A DNA stretch of 62,238 nucleotides from Bacillus swezeyi (GCF_001969815.1 NZ_MRBK01000029.1:1-62238), one strand, 5' to 3'; shown: positions 17,970-26,582, counted from the stretch's first letter. Notes: generated by a model not told the origin, from the sequence alone. Numbers and translations are program-made.

Positions 17970-18278
17970 TTATGCGTTGATTTTTTCAATGACAACTTTT
18001 GTGTAAGGCTGACGATGACCTTGTTTTTTGTGTTGGTTTTTCTTTGGCTTGTACTTAAATACGGTAATCTTTTTAGCACGGCCTTGTTTTTCAACTTTGC
18101 CTGTTACCGTAGCACCTTCAACCATTGGGCTGCCAACTTTAACGTTTTCACCGCCGATAAACAATACATTGTCGAAAGTAACTGTTTCGCCGGCTTCAGC
18201 AGCAAGCTTTTCAACGTATACAGTTTGACCTTCTTCAACTTTGATTTGTTTTCCGCCTGTTTGAATAATTGCGTACAT
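17970..18278 (-). CDS. rplU: Ribosomal protein L21
   Basis: L21 (102 aa) binds 23S rRNA in the 50S subunit. The sequence is typical from [11 protein letters not shown] to the basic C-terminus [17 protein letters not shown]. It is the first gene of rplU-prp-rpmA. The 100-nt leader upstream folds into the L21 autoregulatory structure, and a near-consensus sigma-A promoter precedes it. Confidence 0.98.
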   Translation of the reverse strand: MYAIIQTGGKQIKVEEGQTVYVEKLAAEAGETVTFDNVLFIGGENVKVGSPMVEGATVTGKVEKQGRAKKITVFKYKPKKNQHKKQGHRQPYTKVVIEKINA

Positions 18279-18280
18279 CT

Positions 18281-18382
18281 CTGCACCTCCTAATAAACTA
18301 AGACTCGCCAGTCAGCAGGGGGCTTAGAAAGCACTTAACACCTGCGCTGAGCGGTTGTAGCACGGGTGCTACATCCATAACA
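18281..18382 (-). ncRNA. L21 ribosomal-protein leader
   Basis: The 5' untranslated RNA of rplU begins with a hairpin GTAGCAC / GTGCTAC (18357-18372). It then reads through CGCTCAGCGCAGGTGTTAAG and a GC-rich segment around CCCCCTGCTGACTGGCGAG, ending at the AGGAGG site. This matches the leader I know from B. subtilis rplU, which is thought to mediate autoregulation. Confidence 0.8.
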
Positions 18383-18388
18383 TTAAAA

Positions 18389-18417
18389 ACTATACCAAAA
18401 AAGAAGCCGAATGTCAA
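18389..18417 (-). promoter_or_regulatory. Sigma-A promoter of rplU operon
   Basis: On the - strand TTGACA (18412-18417), 17 bp, TATAGT (18389-18394). This is one of the best matches in the window and fits a highly expressed ribosomal operon. Confidence 0.9.
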
Positions 18418-18441
18418 TGTCATTTAGGCAAATCTAGATGA

Positions 18442-19308
18442 TTAATAAACCAAAAGCAGTTCTTCCATTGAAGATGTCGTTCGTTTATCGGCAAAATAGG
18501 CGTGAAGAACTTCATTTTCGTCAAGCTGACTCAGTTTTTCGCCGTTTTTCTCAATGATGATTGGGTGCTTGCAGCCCCTTTTGAACCTGAGCATGACATC
18601 ATAGATTCGTTCATCGGCGTGTGCGGTGATCGGTGACAGCAAGCGCACTTCCCGCTCCTTTCCATAGTAGCGTTCAAGCAAAAAACGGATGTGTGCATAA
18701 TGACGATTGCGGTATTCATTATGCAGAGAAACAGCCAGAAAGATAAGCAGCACCCAGGCGCTCAGCTGCGAAGGAGAAATCAGCAAAATCAAGCCGATTA
18801 AGAAGGTACAGCCAATGCACGACGCAAACAAGCTCATCCGCTGTGCTTTTTGATATGGAATATATCTTGAAAACAGCAAAAACAGCAGTTTTCCCCCGTC
18901 AAGCGGCCAGACGGGGAATAAGTTAATCATGAGGATCGTTATATTGTAAAAAGTGAACATCTTAAAAACTTCCGGCCCGATCAATGCATTGGCTGACAAA
19001 ACCCAAGCTGCACATTGAAGCCAGATATGCTGCACCGGCCCCGCCGCTATGACGGAGAGCTCTTCTTTTAACGGTCTGTTGCCATGTTCATCAACCTCTA
19101 ACGTTCCGCCAAAGGGGAGCAAAAAAATTCCTTTAATCCTCCATGAAAAATAAACGGCTGCCGCAGCATGGCCAAGCTCGTGAATGAAAATAATAATCAT
19201 TAAACAAAATAGCGCTTTAATATGCCCGGTCATCAAACCGAGCGCCATCACAAACCACAGCAGCGGATGAATATGAAGCTTTGTGATGAGCTCCGTCCAT
19301 TTATTCAA
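18442..19308 (-). CDS. spoIVFB: Pro-sigma-K processing protease SpoIVFB
   Basis: SpoIVFB (288 aa) is the site-2-type intramembrane metalloprotease that cuts pro-sigma-K in the mother cell after engulfment. It has about six membrane segments. The zinc motif is HELGH (His43, Glu44, His47), with the third ligand Asp137 in NLFPVWPLDGGK. A cytoplasmic CBS-like domain (about residues 195-288) follows. It overlaps spoIVFA by 8 bp, so the inhibitor/scaffold and protease are made together. No gene lies between it and the rplU promoter. Confidence 0.96.
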   Translation of the reverse strand: MNKWTELITKLHIHPLLWFVMALGLMTGHIKALFCLMIIIFIHELGHAAAAVYFSWRIKGIFLLPFGGTLEVDEHGNRPLKEELSVIAAGPVQHIWLQCAAWVLSANALIGPEVFKMFTFYNITILMINLFPVWPLDGGKLLFLLFSRYIPYQKAQRMSLFASCIGCTFLIGLILLISPSQLSAWVLLIFLAVSLHNEYRNRHYAHIRFLLERYYGKEREVRLLSPITAHADERIYDVMLRFKRGCKHPIIIEKNGEKLSQLDENEVLHAYFADKRTTSSMEELLLVY

Positions 19309-20092
19309 ATGTAATCACCTGTATCGGATCGACAAATTCCTCTCCCTGTTTAATCGCAAAATAATAGACGCCCTTATGATTTTTGCCCTGTTCAATCGTT
19401 CCCAGTTTGCTTCCTTTATCAACAAAATCATATAAAGCGACATCTGCTTTTTTCAGCTGACCGTAGTAGGTATAGCTGTTATCCGCATGCTGCACGACAA
19501 CCGTCAGGCCGGTATCAGAGTTTTTGTCCACTTCAATGACATAGCCCTCCTTCATGCTCCGGATGGTTTCATCTTCTGTTTCTACCTTAATGCCCTGACC
19601 GGAGAATTTCTCCTGAACCTTTCCCATAGCAGGTGTAGCCAAGTCTTGATTGACCTCTACCTGACCGGACGGCTTGCCGCTTTTCGGCTGAAACAGTGCG
19701 AGCGGATGGCCGAATTTTGATTCATACCAATGCTCGAGAGCCGCAAACTGAAATTCTTCGGTGAACACCTGGCTGATCGCTGGTCTGACCTGTTTCAAGG
19801 GTGCAAATTGCCCTTTGTAGGCAATCGCGGATATAAGAACGAGGCAGGCGGCCAAAAGACATTTGATCATGAGCACATCTGCCTTTATAAGCGGATGCTT
19901 TCGGTTTATCAGAAAAGAACTTCCTTCATGCGCGGGAAATTCACCGTGTTTTTCATCTTCGGGAAAGGCAGTCCAGACAGGCGGCTTGGCCGGCCTTTTT
20001 TTGCTGTCCGGCTGACCGGGCGTTTTTCCCGCGGTTTTCTGCTTTCGTTTTTTGGCCATTCTTTTTCGAATCTCATCTGCTCTATGACTCAT
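19301..20092 (-). CDS. spoIVFA: SpoIVFA, regulator of SpoIVFB
   Basis: SpoIVFA (263 aa) holds SpoIVFB inactive in the outer forespore membrane, and its cleavage releases the protease. The N-terminal cytoplasmic part is very basic (MSHRADEIRKRMAKKRKQK). One membrane segment lies at about residues 75-95 (KCLLAACLVLISAIAY), and an M23/LytM-like domain lacking catalytic zinc ligands occupies the C-terminus. I start at ATG 20092, because AAAGGA lies eight bases upstream; the ATG at 20101 follows that site with no spacing. A sigma-E promoter lies 35-63 bp upstream. Confidence 0.94.
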   Translation of the reverse strand: MSHRADEIRKRMAKKRKQKTAGKTPGQPDSKKRPAKPPVWTAFPEDEKHGEFPAHEGSSFLINRKHPLIKADVLMIKCLLAACLVLISAIAYKGQFAPLKQVRPAISQVFTEEFQFAALEHWYESKFGHPLALFQPKSGKPSGQVEVNQDLATPAMGKVQEKFSGQGIKVETEDETIRSMKEGYVIEVDKNSDTGLTVVVQHADNSYTYYGQLKKADVALYDFVDKGSKLGTIEQGKNHKGVYYFAIKQGEEFVDPIQVITFE

Positions 20093-20126
20093 AACCCTCA
20101 TCCTTTACATTCAGGTTGGTTTGTAC

Positions 20127-20155
20127 ATGATATGCCTTGTCCACGGCGATTATGC
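20127..20155 (-). promoter_or_regulatory. Sigma-E promoter of spoIVFA-spoIVFB
   Basis: On the - strand GCATAAT (20149-20155), 14 bp, CATATCAT (20127-20134). This is 6/7 and 6/8 against sigma-E consensus with the right spacing, about 35 bp before the spoIVFA start. Confidence 0.7.
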
Positions 20156-20163
20156 CGACAACA

Positions 20164-20214
20164 TTGACATAAAACCAAAAGGTTGCATATAATAAAATGA
20201 AACCTTTTGGTTTT
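20164..20214 (+). promoter_or_regulatory. Promoter with ArsR-type inverted-repeat operator
   Basis: TTGACA (20164-20169) and TATAAT (20188-20193) are both consensus, 18 bp apart. A perfect 14-bp inverted repeat surrounds the -10: AAAACCAAAAGGTT (20171-20184, in the spacer) and AACCTTTTGGTTTT (20201-20214, at the predicted transcription start). This is a typical layout for autorepression by the ArsR-family product of this unit. Confidence 0.8.
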
Positions 20215-20239
20215 ATTTTGATGATGGAGGTTGTATGCA

Positions 20240-20677
20240 ATGAAGGAAAATCATCAGCAACATGTGCCTGATATACATAAAAAGGTTGTATTTCATGCAC
20301 CGATTCAAAAAGTGTGGGAGGCTGTGGCCACTAGTGAAGGGATTGCCGACTGGTTCATGCCGAATGATTTTCGGCCGGAAATCGGCTATGAGTTTACCCT
20401 GCAGTCACCGTTCGGACCTTCCCCGTGCAAAGTGATTGAACTTGAAGCACCGCACCGCCTCGCTTTCAGCTGGGACACATCAGGCTGGATTATTACATTT
20501 GAACTGAACGAGACGGCTGACGGAAATACAGAATTCACCTTGATCCATTCGGGATGGGGAGATCCGGAAGAAACGGTTTCAAAAGCCGGCGAAAAGCAGG
20601 CTGATGTCCGCAACAGGATGAACGGCGGCTGGGAAAACATCGTCAATCAAAAGCTTCGTCAGGCAGTTGAAAACTAG
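20240..20677 (+). CDS. SRPBCC / AHSA1-domain protein
   Basis: This 145-aa START-like (SRPBCC) protein of the AHSA1 subfamily shows VFHAPIQKVWEAVATSEGIADWF at the N-terminus and FTLIHSGWGD...NGGWENIVNQKLRQ at the C-terminus. The fold binds hydrophobic ligands; the ligand is unknown. The start is ATG 20240 with GGAGG nine bases upstream; a TTG at 20231 is disfavoured. Its stop overlaps the GTG start of the ArsR-family gene (TAGTG). SRPBCC/ArsR pairs are a common module in Firmicutes and actinobacteria. It runs opposite to the flanking min and spoIVF genes. Confidence 0.85.
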   Translation: MKENHQQHVPDIHKKVVFHAPIQKVWEAVATSEGIADWFMPNDFRPEIGYEFTLQSPFGPSPCKVIELEAPHRLAFSWDTSGWIITFELNETADGNTEFTLIHSGWGDPEETVSKAGEKQADVRNRMNGGWENIVNQKLRQAVEN

Positions 20678-21009
20678 TGTCATCATCCGCACGAAAACAC
20701 GATGTGTTTCAAGCCGTTTCCGATCCCACCCGGAGAAAGCTGATGAAGCTCCTTGCCGATCAGGAATTGCCCATTGCTGATATCAGCAGACATTTCCCGA
20801 TAAGCCGGACTGCCGTGACAAAGCACTTGCGGGTTTTATCTGAAGCGCAGCTTGTGAGCGGACGCAAGGTGGGAAGAGAAAAGCTGTACAGACTGCATCC
20901 AGAGCCGCTGAACGAATTGCAGCGGTGGCTCTCGTATTTCGACCAGTATTGGGACAACAAGCTTTCAATGCTGAAACATAAGGTCGAGATCAGGGATAAA
21001 GAAAAATGA
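20677..21009 (+). CDS. ArsR-family transcriptional regulator
   Basis: This 110-aa winged-helix regulator has the ArsR pattern DPTRRKLMKLL, ELPIADISRHFPISRTAVTKHLRVL (recognition helix) and GRKVGREKLYRLH (wing). No CxC metal-binding motif is present, so it is not an obvious metal sensor. GTG 20677 overlaps the TAG of the SRPBCC gene, giving translational coupling without a strong Shine-Dalgarno. It probably represses its own operon by binding the inverted repeat around the promoter, perhaps released by a ligand of the partner protein (inference). Confidence 0.88.
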   Translation: MSSSARKHDVFQAVSDPTRRKLMKLLADQELPIADISRHFPISRTAVTKHLRVLSEAQLVSGRKVGREKLYRLHPEPLNELQRWLSYFDQYWDNKLSMLKHKVEIRDKEK

Positions 21010-21015
21010 AGCTAT

Positions 21016-21051
21016 AAAAAAAGCAATCTCAGGTGATGAGATTGCTTTTTT
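21016..21051. terminator. Bidirectional terminator between the ArsR gene and minD
   Basis: A 15-bp perfect stem (AAAAAAGCAATCTCA / TGAGATTGCTTTTTT) with a 5-nt loop has T runs on both strands, ending both the + strand pair and the mre-min operon. Confidence 0.9.
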
Positions 21052-21054
21052 CCT

Positions 21055-21861
21055 TTAAGCACGCACGCCAAAAAATGATTTAATTTTAGCAAATACGCCT
21101 TTATTTTCTTCTTCAAACGACTGTAAAGGCACCGATTCGCCCAGAACGCGGCGGGCGATGTTCCGGTAGGCGATCGAAGCTTTGTGATTCGGGTCCATGA
21201 CAACAGGCTCTCCATTATTGGACGCTTTAATGACTTCATCATCATCAGCGACAATACCGATCAATTCGATCGACAAGTGCTGGATCACTTCATCGACATC
21301 AAGCGTATCGCCGTTTTTCATTAAATGGTTGCGGATCCGGTTGACGATCAGACGCGGCGGCTCGATGTTTTCTTCTTTCTCAAGAAGCCCGATGATCCGA
21401 TCGGCATCGCGAACAGCGGAAATTTCCGGTGTAGTCACAACGATCGCTTTGTCTGCGCCTGATACCGCATTTTTATATCCTTGTTCAATCCCTGCCGGAC
21501 AGTCAATAACGATATAATCAAAGTCCTGTTTCAACTGCGTGATTAACTTGACCATCTGCTCAGGCAAAACGGCAGATTTGTCGCTTGTCTGCGCAGCCGG
21601 CAGCAAATAAAGCAAATCGTCAAAGCGTTTATCCTTTACAAGCGCCTGATGGATTTTGCATCTTTCCTCAACAACATCCACCAGATCATAGATAATTCTA
21701 TTTTCAAGGCCCATGACAACATCCAGATTGCGCAGCCCAATGTCTGTATCAACGAGGCATACCCGTTTTCCTAAAATGGCCAAGGCGGTGCCAAGATTTG
21801 CGGATGTCGTCGTTTTCCCTACTCCGCCTTTCCCCGAGGTTATTACGATAGCTTCACCCAA
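21055..21861 (-). CDS. minD: Septum site-determining ATPase MinD
   Basis: MinD (268 aa) is a membrane-bound ParA-type ATPase that carries MinC to block FtsZ assembly at the poles. The deviant Walker A SGKGGVGKTT is at residues 9-18. DTDIGLRNLDVVMGLENR and VIDCPAGIEQG follow. The C-terminal amphipathic membrane helix FAKIKSFFGV is intact. It follows minC with a 2-bp gap, at the end of the mreBCD-minCD operon. In B. subtilis spoIVFA comes next; here an inserted antisense pair separates them. Confidence 0.97.
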   Translation of the reverse strand: MGEAIVITSGKGGVGKTTTSANLGTALAILGKRVCLVDTDIGLRNLDVVMGLENRIIYDLVDVVEERCKIHQALVKDKRFDDLLYLLPAAQTSDKSAVLPEQMVKLITQLKQDFDYIVIDCPAGIEQGYKNAVSGADKAIVVTTPEISAVRDADRIIGLLEKEENIEPPRLIVNRIRNHLMKNGDTLDVDEVIQHLSIELIGIVADDDEVIKASNNGEPVVMDPNHKASIAYRNIARRVLGESVPLQSFEEENKGVFAKIKSFFGVRA

Positions 21862-21863
21862 TT

Positions 21864-22547
21864 TTACATTCCTCCCTCAAGCCTTGTTAAACTAGGTCTT
21901 AAATGAGCTAATTGTTGAAGGCGGTCAATGACCATATTCTCATTTTCATCTAAATAAGCACATTCCATGTTGTCGTTCCCTTCTTGGATGTGGTCTGGGG
22001 AGCGATTGAGCACATGATTGATACGCAACTGAGTCGGTCTCATGTCCGAAGCCGCAATAACAGCTCGTTTATTTCCATTAAAACCAGCGTGGGCAATCCC
22101 TCTTAATGAGCCGAGGATAAAAATATTCCCTCCGGCTTTCACCATTCCTCCCGGGTTCACATCCCCAATGAGAAGCAGATCGCCCTCTGTTTCCAGCACT
22201 TGTCCTGAACGGACAATCTTAGCGACAGAAATGATCTCGCTTTCGGCTTTTAGGCGGTTTGCTTCTTTCTTGGTCATGACTTCACTTTCAATGGAGTGGA
22301 TAAACAGGTTTTGTTTTTCAGTGATCACTTCGGTCAGTTTTTCTTCTTGTTCCTTTGTCACATAACGGTGTCCGAGCTTAATGAGAACACTGATTTTCTG
22401 GCCTTTTCCATCCATATAATGTTCGAGTGACAGCATATCCTGAAGACCGTACAGTAATTCTTCAAAAGAGCATGTGTCATCAAGATGAAGCGTCAGTCCA
22501 TTTTTCGTTCCTTTAATTGTTACGTATTGCTGCTTTTGGGTCTTCAC
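21864..22547 (-). CDS. minC: Septum site-determining protein MinC
   Basis: MinC (227 aa) inhibits FtsZ polymerisation. Its N-terminal domain contacts FtsZ, and its C-terminal beta-helix (about residues 110-215, with LLLIGDVNPGG, ILGSLRGIAHAGFNG) dimerises and binds MinD. I start at GTG 22547 (MKTQKQQYVTIKGTKNG), with GAGGTG six bases upstream, agreeing with the 226-aa B. subtilis protein. The frame stays open another 14 codons but without support. Confidence 0.95.
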   Translation of the reverse strand: MKTQKQQYVTIKGTKNGLTLHLDDTCSFEELLYGLQDMLSLEHYMDGKGQKISVLIKLGHRYVTKEQEEKLTEVITEKQNLFIHSIESEVMTKKEANRLKAESEIISVAKIVRSGQVLETEGDLLLIGDVNPGGMVKAGGNIFILGSLRGIAHAGFNGNKRAVIAASDMRPTQLRINHVLNRSPDHIQEGNDNMECAYLDENENMVIDRLQQLAHLRPSLTRLEGGM

Positions 22548-22601
22548 GGTGTTCACCTCAACATCATACTCATTTCGACATCGGCTCATAAAATCCTTTT
22601 T

Positions 22602-23120
22602 TTACTCGTCCCTAAGCTCTTTCTTAAGACTGGTAAAAAACCATTTAAACGGATAGATGAGTAAAATACCGCCGACAGCGTTCAGCGCAAGCGTAGGCAG
22701 AAGCCTTCCAAGCACAAATTGGTGGAACGGCATGATTTCCGGACGAATCAACATCTGCACGCCGTATTGGTAAAACTCAAGAATGCAGACGGCGAGCACC
22801 GATATAAAGATGACGACGAGCGCATTCGTCTGCAAAACTTTAAATGCTTTTGACGATAAATAGCAAATACCGGCAAAACCAAACATATATACACCTAAAA
22901 GGTCGGTATAGTTAATATCATATAACAGTCCGAAAATAAATCCATATGTAATAGCAAAAGGCTGATTGACATAAGCCGTCATAAAAACCAAAACCAGCAG
23001 AATAAATCGCGGAATCAGCTGCTGATCCTCCGTTACAAAAGGGAGTTTGATAAAATCCGCATACACGCTGTCAGATACCAAAACAAACATCATGACGACG
23101 GGAAGAAGGAAACGTTTCAC
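22602..23120 (-). CDS. mreD: Rod-shape-determining protein MreD
   Basis: MreD (172 aa) is a small integral membrane protein with about five hydrophobic helices. It works with MreB and MreC to place the elongation machinery. Its start overlaps the mreC stop by 4 bp, so translation is coupled. The sequence diverges freely, as is usual for MreD, and the identification rests on hydropathy and operon position. Confidence 0.93.
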   Translation of the reverse strand: MKRFLLPVVMMFVLVSDSVYADFIKLPFVTEDQQLIPRFILLVLVFMTAYVNQPFAITYGFIFGLLYDINYTDLLGVYMFGFAGICYLSSKAFKVLQTNALVVIFISVLAVCILEFYQYGVQMLIRPEIMPFHQFVLGRLLPTLALNAVGGILLIYPFKWFFTSLKKELRDE

Positions 23121-24028
23121 GAACCTTCCTCCTTTTCATCGTCCATCTTGTCGACATCAACCGTATCGAGCGTCCGGTCAACAACGATTACATTGTCAAG
23201 GTTATATAAATCAGCAGCCGGCTCGACGTAAGCTATTTTCGTTAATCCGTAGGAATCCGGTTCCACCTCTGTCACTTTTCCGATCGTTAAGCCCTTCGGA
23301 AAAACGCCGCCTGCTCCTGAGGTTTCGACAAGATCTCCTTTTTTCACTTCCCTATCTTCATCAGGCTCAATAATCTCCATTGAAAGCGCCTTTTTGTCGG
23401 CATCATATCCGTTAATGATGCCGTTTACTGTTTTCTTGCCTTTATCTGCAGCGATGACCGTAGAAATTCTGTTGTTTCTGTCTGTTGCACTTAATAGCTG
23501 GACAATCGAAGTGAAATTATTCACTTTTGTGCTTTTGATTTTCCCGATCAGGTTTCCGGTCTCATCTGTTACCGCCATATCCTTTTCAACTCCGTGTTTT
23601 GAACCTTTGTTTATCGTGATCAGGTTCCACCACTCATATTTATCCGGATTTCTGGCGATGACACTAGCTAAAATCGGCGTGTAGTCTTTGATTGACTTCA
23701 AATGGCCAAGCTCTTCTCTCAAAGACTTATTCTCATTTTCGAGCTCCTGAAGCTTTGCTTCATATTGTGTTTGGCCGTCCAGCTTCTTCCGCAGGCGTTC
23801 ATTTTCTTTATACGTATTTTTTAAGTCCTCTACATTTTCAAAGAAGCCCGCGAAAAACTGAGCGGGCGTATGAAAAATAGTTTGGAATACACCAGTTGTA
23901 TCGCCAATAAATTTTTCGGGCCAAGTTGCATTCCGGTCGTTCTTCAACGAAAATCCAATCATTGCCACTAAAATGATGATACAAAGGAGTAAAAGCATCA
24001 ACCGTTTATTTGTAAAAAACTGCGGCAT
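23117..24028 (-). CDS. mreC: Rod-shape-determining protein MreC
   Basis: MreC (303 aa) has a short cytoplasmic tail, one membrane helix (about residues 11-28) and a periplasmic-side coiled coil (about 65-110, NTYKENERLRKKL...ELENENKSLREEL). Two beta-barrel domains follow (IARNPDKYEWWNLITINKGSKHG and GDLVETSGAGGVFPKGLTIG). It links MreB to the cell-wall synthases. The C-terminus is an acidic, Lys/Glu-rich tail. It lies between mreB and mreD. Confidence 0.96.
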   Translation of the reverse strand: MPQFFTNKRLMLLLLCIIILVAMIGFSLKNDRNATWPEKFIGDTTGVFQTIFHTPAQFFAGFFENVEDLKNTYKENERLRKKLDGQTQYEAKLQELENENKSLREELGHLKSIKDYTPILASVIARNPDKYEWWNLITINKGSKHGVEKDMAVTDETGNLIGKIKSTKVNNFTSIVQLLSATDRNNRISTVIAADKGKKTVNGIINGYDADKKALSMEIIEPDEDREVKKGDLVETSGAGGVFPKGLTIGKVTEVEPDSYGLTKIAYVEPAADLYNLDNVIVVDRTLDTVDVDKMDDEKEEGS

Positions 24029-24058
24029 GATTATACACCTCTTCTATTCCCTGTGTCC

Positions 24059-25069
24059 TTAATTTTTGCCTTTAAATAGATGAATTTGCTCTAGTGCTTT
24101 ACCTGTTCCGATCGCTACACAGTCAAGAGGGTCTTCCGCAATTAAAACCGGCATTTTCGTTTCTTCGCTGATGACTTTGTCCAAATGGCGAAGAAGCGCA
24201 CCGCCGCCTGTCAGGACAATTCCTCGGTCCATAATGTCCGCCGCAAGTTCAGGAGGGGTTTTTTCAAGCGTATTTTTCACGGCGTCGACAATGGCGGTGA
24301 CGGTGTCGCGCAATGCAGCCGTAATTTCTTTTTCGGTGATTTCAATGGTTTTTGGAAGTCCGGTTAAAAGATCACGGCCGCGGATTTCCATGCTTTCTCC
24401 GTTTTCAGGTGCTTCAGCAGAGCCGATTTCAAGTTTGATAGCTTCTGCAGTGCGGTCCCCGATCATCAAGTTATATGTTTTTCTGATATAAGTAATGATA
24501 GAATCATCCATTTCATCTCCGGCGACGCGGATAGACTGGGATGTTACAATTCCTCCGAGGGAAATAATCGCGACTTCGGTCGTTCCGCCGCCGATGTCGA
24601 CGACCATGCTTCCTGTCGGCTCCCATACTGGAAGGTTCGCACCGATTGCCGCGGCAAACGGTTCTTCAATCGGGTATGCTTCCCTCGCTCCAGCCTGGCG
24701 AGTGGCATCAATAACCGCCCGCTGCTCAACGGCTGTAATGCCTGAAGGCACACAAACCATAACATAAGGCTTTCTTGCAAACAATCCTTTGTTTTTCACA
24801 GCTTTACTAATATAATGTTTCATCATCGTTGCCGTTGTTTCGTAATCAGCGATGACTCCGTCTTTCATCGGGCGGAGTGCAACGACATTCCCGGGAGTCC
24901 GTCCAATCATGTTTTTCGCGTCGTTTCCGACTGCGACAATTTGTTTTGTGTCCGTTTGCAGCGCTACGACAGAAGGCTCTCTGACAACAATTCCTTTTCC
25001 TTTAACAAAAACAAGCGTATTCGCCGTTCCTAAATCTATTCCAAGGTCTCTCGCACCAATTCCAAACAT
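24059..25069 (-). CDS. mreB: Actin homologue MreB
   Basis: MreB (336 aa) forms membrane-attached filaments that direct lateral wall growth. Actin-family phosphate loops are visible at the N-terminus ([14 protein letters not shown]), in the middle ([18 protein letters not shown]) and in [11 protein letters not shown]. It is the first gene of mreBCD-minCD. AAAGGAAG lies about ten bases before the ATG. A TATAAT (25126-25131) sits about 57 bp upstream. Confidence 0.98.
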   Translation of the reverse strand: MFGIGARDLGIDLGTANTLVFVKGKGIVVREPSVVALQTDTKQIVAVGNDAKNMIGRTPGNVVALRPMKDGVIADYETTATMMKHYISKAVKNKGLFARKPYVMVCVPSGITAVEQRAVIDATRQAGAREAYPIEEPFAAAIGANLPVWEPTGSMVVDIGGGTTEVAIISLGGIVTSQSIRVAGDEMDDSIITYIRKTYNLMIGDRTAEAIKLEIGSAEAPENGESMEIRGRDLLTGLPKTIEITEKEITAALRDTVTAIVDAVKNTLEKTPPELAADIMDRGIVLTGGGALLRHLDKVISEETKMPVLIAEDPLDCVAIGTGKALEQIHLFKGKN

Positions 25070-25125
25070 TTGTATGTATCTTCCTTTCTTAAAACAAAAT
25101 TCCTAAGCAAAAACCCATAAACTCT

Positions 25126-25131
25126 ATTATA
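25126..25131 (-). promoter_or_regulatory. Candidate -10 of the mre-min operon
   Basis: A consensus TATAAT on the - strand lies 57 bp before mreB. The -35 region is only T-rich, so this is tentative. Confidence 0.45.
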
Positions 25132-25156
25132 GCTTAATTTAATGAAAAAAAAAGTG

Positions 25157-25831
25157 TTACAAATATCCTTTTTCTTTTAAGCTCACAAATTTTTGATCGC
25201 CGATGACAATATGGTCGAGCAATTCGATTCCGAGGAGCTGTCCGCATTCGCCAAGACGCCTTGTTACATCAATATCCTCGCGGCTCGGAGCCGGATCTCC
25301 TGACGGATGATTGTGGACGCAGATGAAAGAAGCGGCAGACCGCTTCAAAGCCTCTTTAAACACTTCCCTTGGATGGACAATCGAAGAGTTCAAGCTTCCG
25401 ATAAATACCGTGCGTTTGTGAATCACTTGGTTTTTAGTGTTCAAGTAAAGGCAGACGAAGTGTTCCTGTGATAAAAAACGCATGTCCTCCATTAAAACAT
25501 TCGCTGCATCTTCCGGAAAGCGGATCACGTGCCGCTCTTCATAAACCAGTTTGTGAATGCGCCGTCCAAGTTCAAGCGCCGCCAAAATTTGAACGGCTTT
25601 TGCACGGCCGATTCCGGAGATGCTGGAAAGTTCCTCAACTGAGGCTTCTTTTAATAAGCGCAGTCCGTCAAACGTCTGTATCAGGCGGTTTGACAGCTGC
25701 AGAACCGATTCTTTTTTTGTGCCGGTCCTGAGCAGAATCGCCAGCAATTCATGGTTGGACAGGCTTTCGGCGCCTATGTTCAGCAGCCGTTCCCTCGGCT
25801 TTTCATCTTCCGGAAAGTCTCTTAATTTCAA
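25157..25831 (-). CDS. radC: RadC/YsxA JAB-domain protein
   Basis: RadC is a JAB1/MPN-family protein, historically linked to DNA repair but of uncertain biochemical role. An N-terminal helix-hairpin-helix (about residues 60-85, SISGIGRAKAVQILAALELG) precedes the metal-binding motif HNHPSGDPAPSREDID. The TTG at 25831 gives 224 aa but has no Shine-Dalgarno. A strong AGGGAGGG lies 5' of an open stretch TTT-ATC-ATA-AAC-GAT-CAG-CCT-TTG in the same frame, so translation may start at the non-canonical ATA (25846) or ATC (25849), or an ATG may have mutated. It lies between maf and mreB. Confidence 0.9.
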   Translation of the reverse strand: MKLRDFPEDEKPRERLLNIGAESLSNHELLAILLRTGTKKESVLQLSNRLIQTFDGLRLLKEASVEELSSISGIGRAKAVQILAALELGRRIHKLVYEERHVIRFPEDAANVLMEDMRFLSQEHFVCLYLNTKNQVIHKRTVFIGSLNSSIVHPREVFKEALKRSAASFICVHNHPSGDPAPSREDIDVTRRLGECGQLLGIELLDHIVIGDQKFVSLKEKGYL

Positions 25832-25885
25832 AGGCTGATCGTTTATGATAAACCCTCCCTGTGATTCCCCTTCTCGTTCGGTTCA

Positions 25886-26458
25886 TCAAAAGGAGTGAAG
25901 AGCAAATTTTTTCAGCACTCTCATCGTTTTGGAAATCGGCAGGCCGACTACTGTATAATAGTCTCCCTTTATATGCCTGACAAACAGCGCGCCTTTTCCC
26001 TGTATCCCATAAGAACCCGCTTTATCAAACGGTTCGCCTGTTGCGATATAGGCGCTGATTTCCTTATCTTCAAGGGGCCAAAAAGTGACCTCGGTTTCTT
26101 CAAAAAATGTTTCGCATCTGCTGTTTGACTTGATACAGACACCTGTGAGTACTGAATGGGTTTGTCCGGAAAGCATCCTGAGCATCCGTTCCGCCTCATC
26201 GGCATCTTTGGGCTTGCCCAAACAAACGCCGTCATAACACACAATGGTGTCAGCGCCAAGTACAACAGCATCAGGATATTGTTCGGCTACTACCCGCACT
26301 TTTTGTTCCGCCAACCATTTGACGTTTTCTGCGGGTGAAAAGTTTCGGTTTAATTTTTCTTCCGCTTTGCTGACGACAATACTGTACGGAATTTGCAGGA
26401 GATCGAGGAGTTCCTTTCTGCGGGGTGATTGTGAAGCCAAAATCAGCGGTTGTGTCAT
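25886..26458 (-). CDS. maf: Nucleotide pyrophosphatase Maf
   Basis: Maf (190 aa) belongs to the house-cleaning nucleoside triphosphate pyrophosphatases and is also a septum inhibitor in B. subtilis. The N-terminal [28 protein letters not shown] and [12 protein letters not shown] motifs are intact. I start at ATG 26458 with AAAGGATGG upstream, matching the B. subtilis protein; an extra 27 in-frame codons upstream lack a site. A promoter (26511-26539) precedes it, and radC follows after 54 bp. Confidence 0.95.
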   Translation of the reverse strand: MTQPLILASQSPRRKELLDLLQIPYSIVVSKAEEKLNRNFSPAENVKWLAEQKVRVVAEQYPDAVVLGADTIVCYDGVCLGKPKDADEAERMLRMLSGQTHSVLTGVCIKSNSRCETFFEETEVTFWPLEDKEISAYIATGEPFDKAGSYGIQGKGALFVRHIKGDYYTVVGLPISKTMRVLKKFALHSF

Positions 26459-26510
26459 AAGAAGCCATCCTTTCAAGGGTTTTTGCATAAGAAAAAAAGA
26501 TACCTGTTTT

Positions 26511-26539
26511 ATCCTACCAAAAGAACGCCGCATCCACAA
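26511..26539 (-). promoter_or_regulatory. Sigma-A-like promoter of maf-radC
   Basis: On the - strand TTGTGG (26534-26539), 17 bp, TAGGAT (26511-26516), about 55 bp before maf. Confidence 0.5.
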
Positions 26540-26582
26540 TTTCAGAAAAATAACTTTTTGATGACAAAAAGCGAGAAAATAA

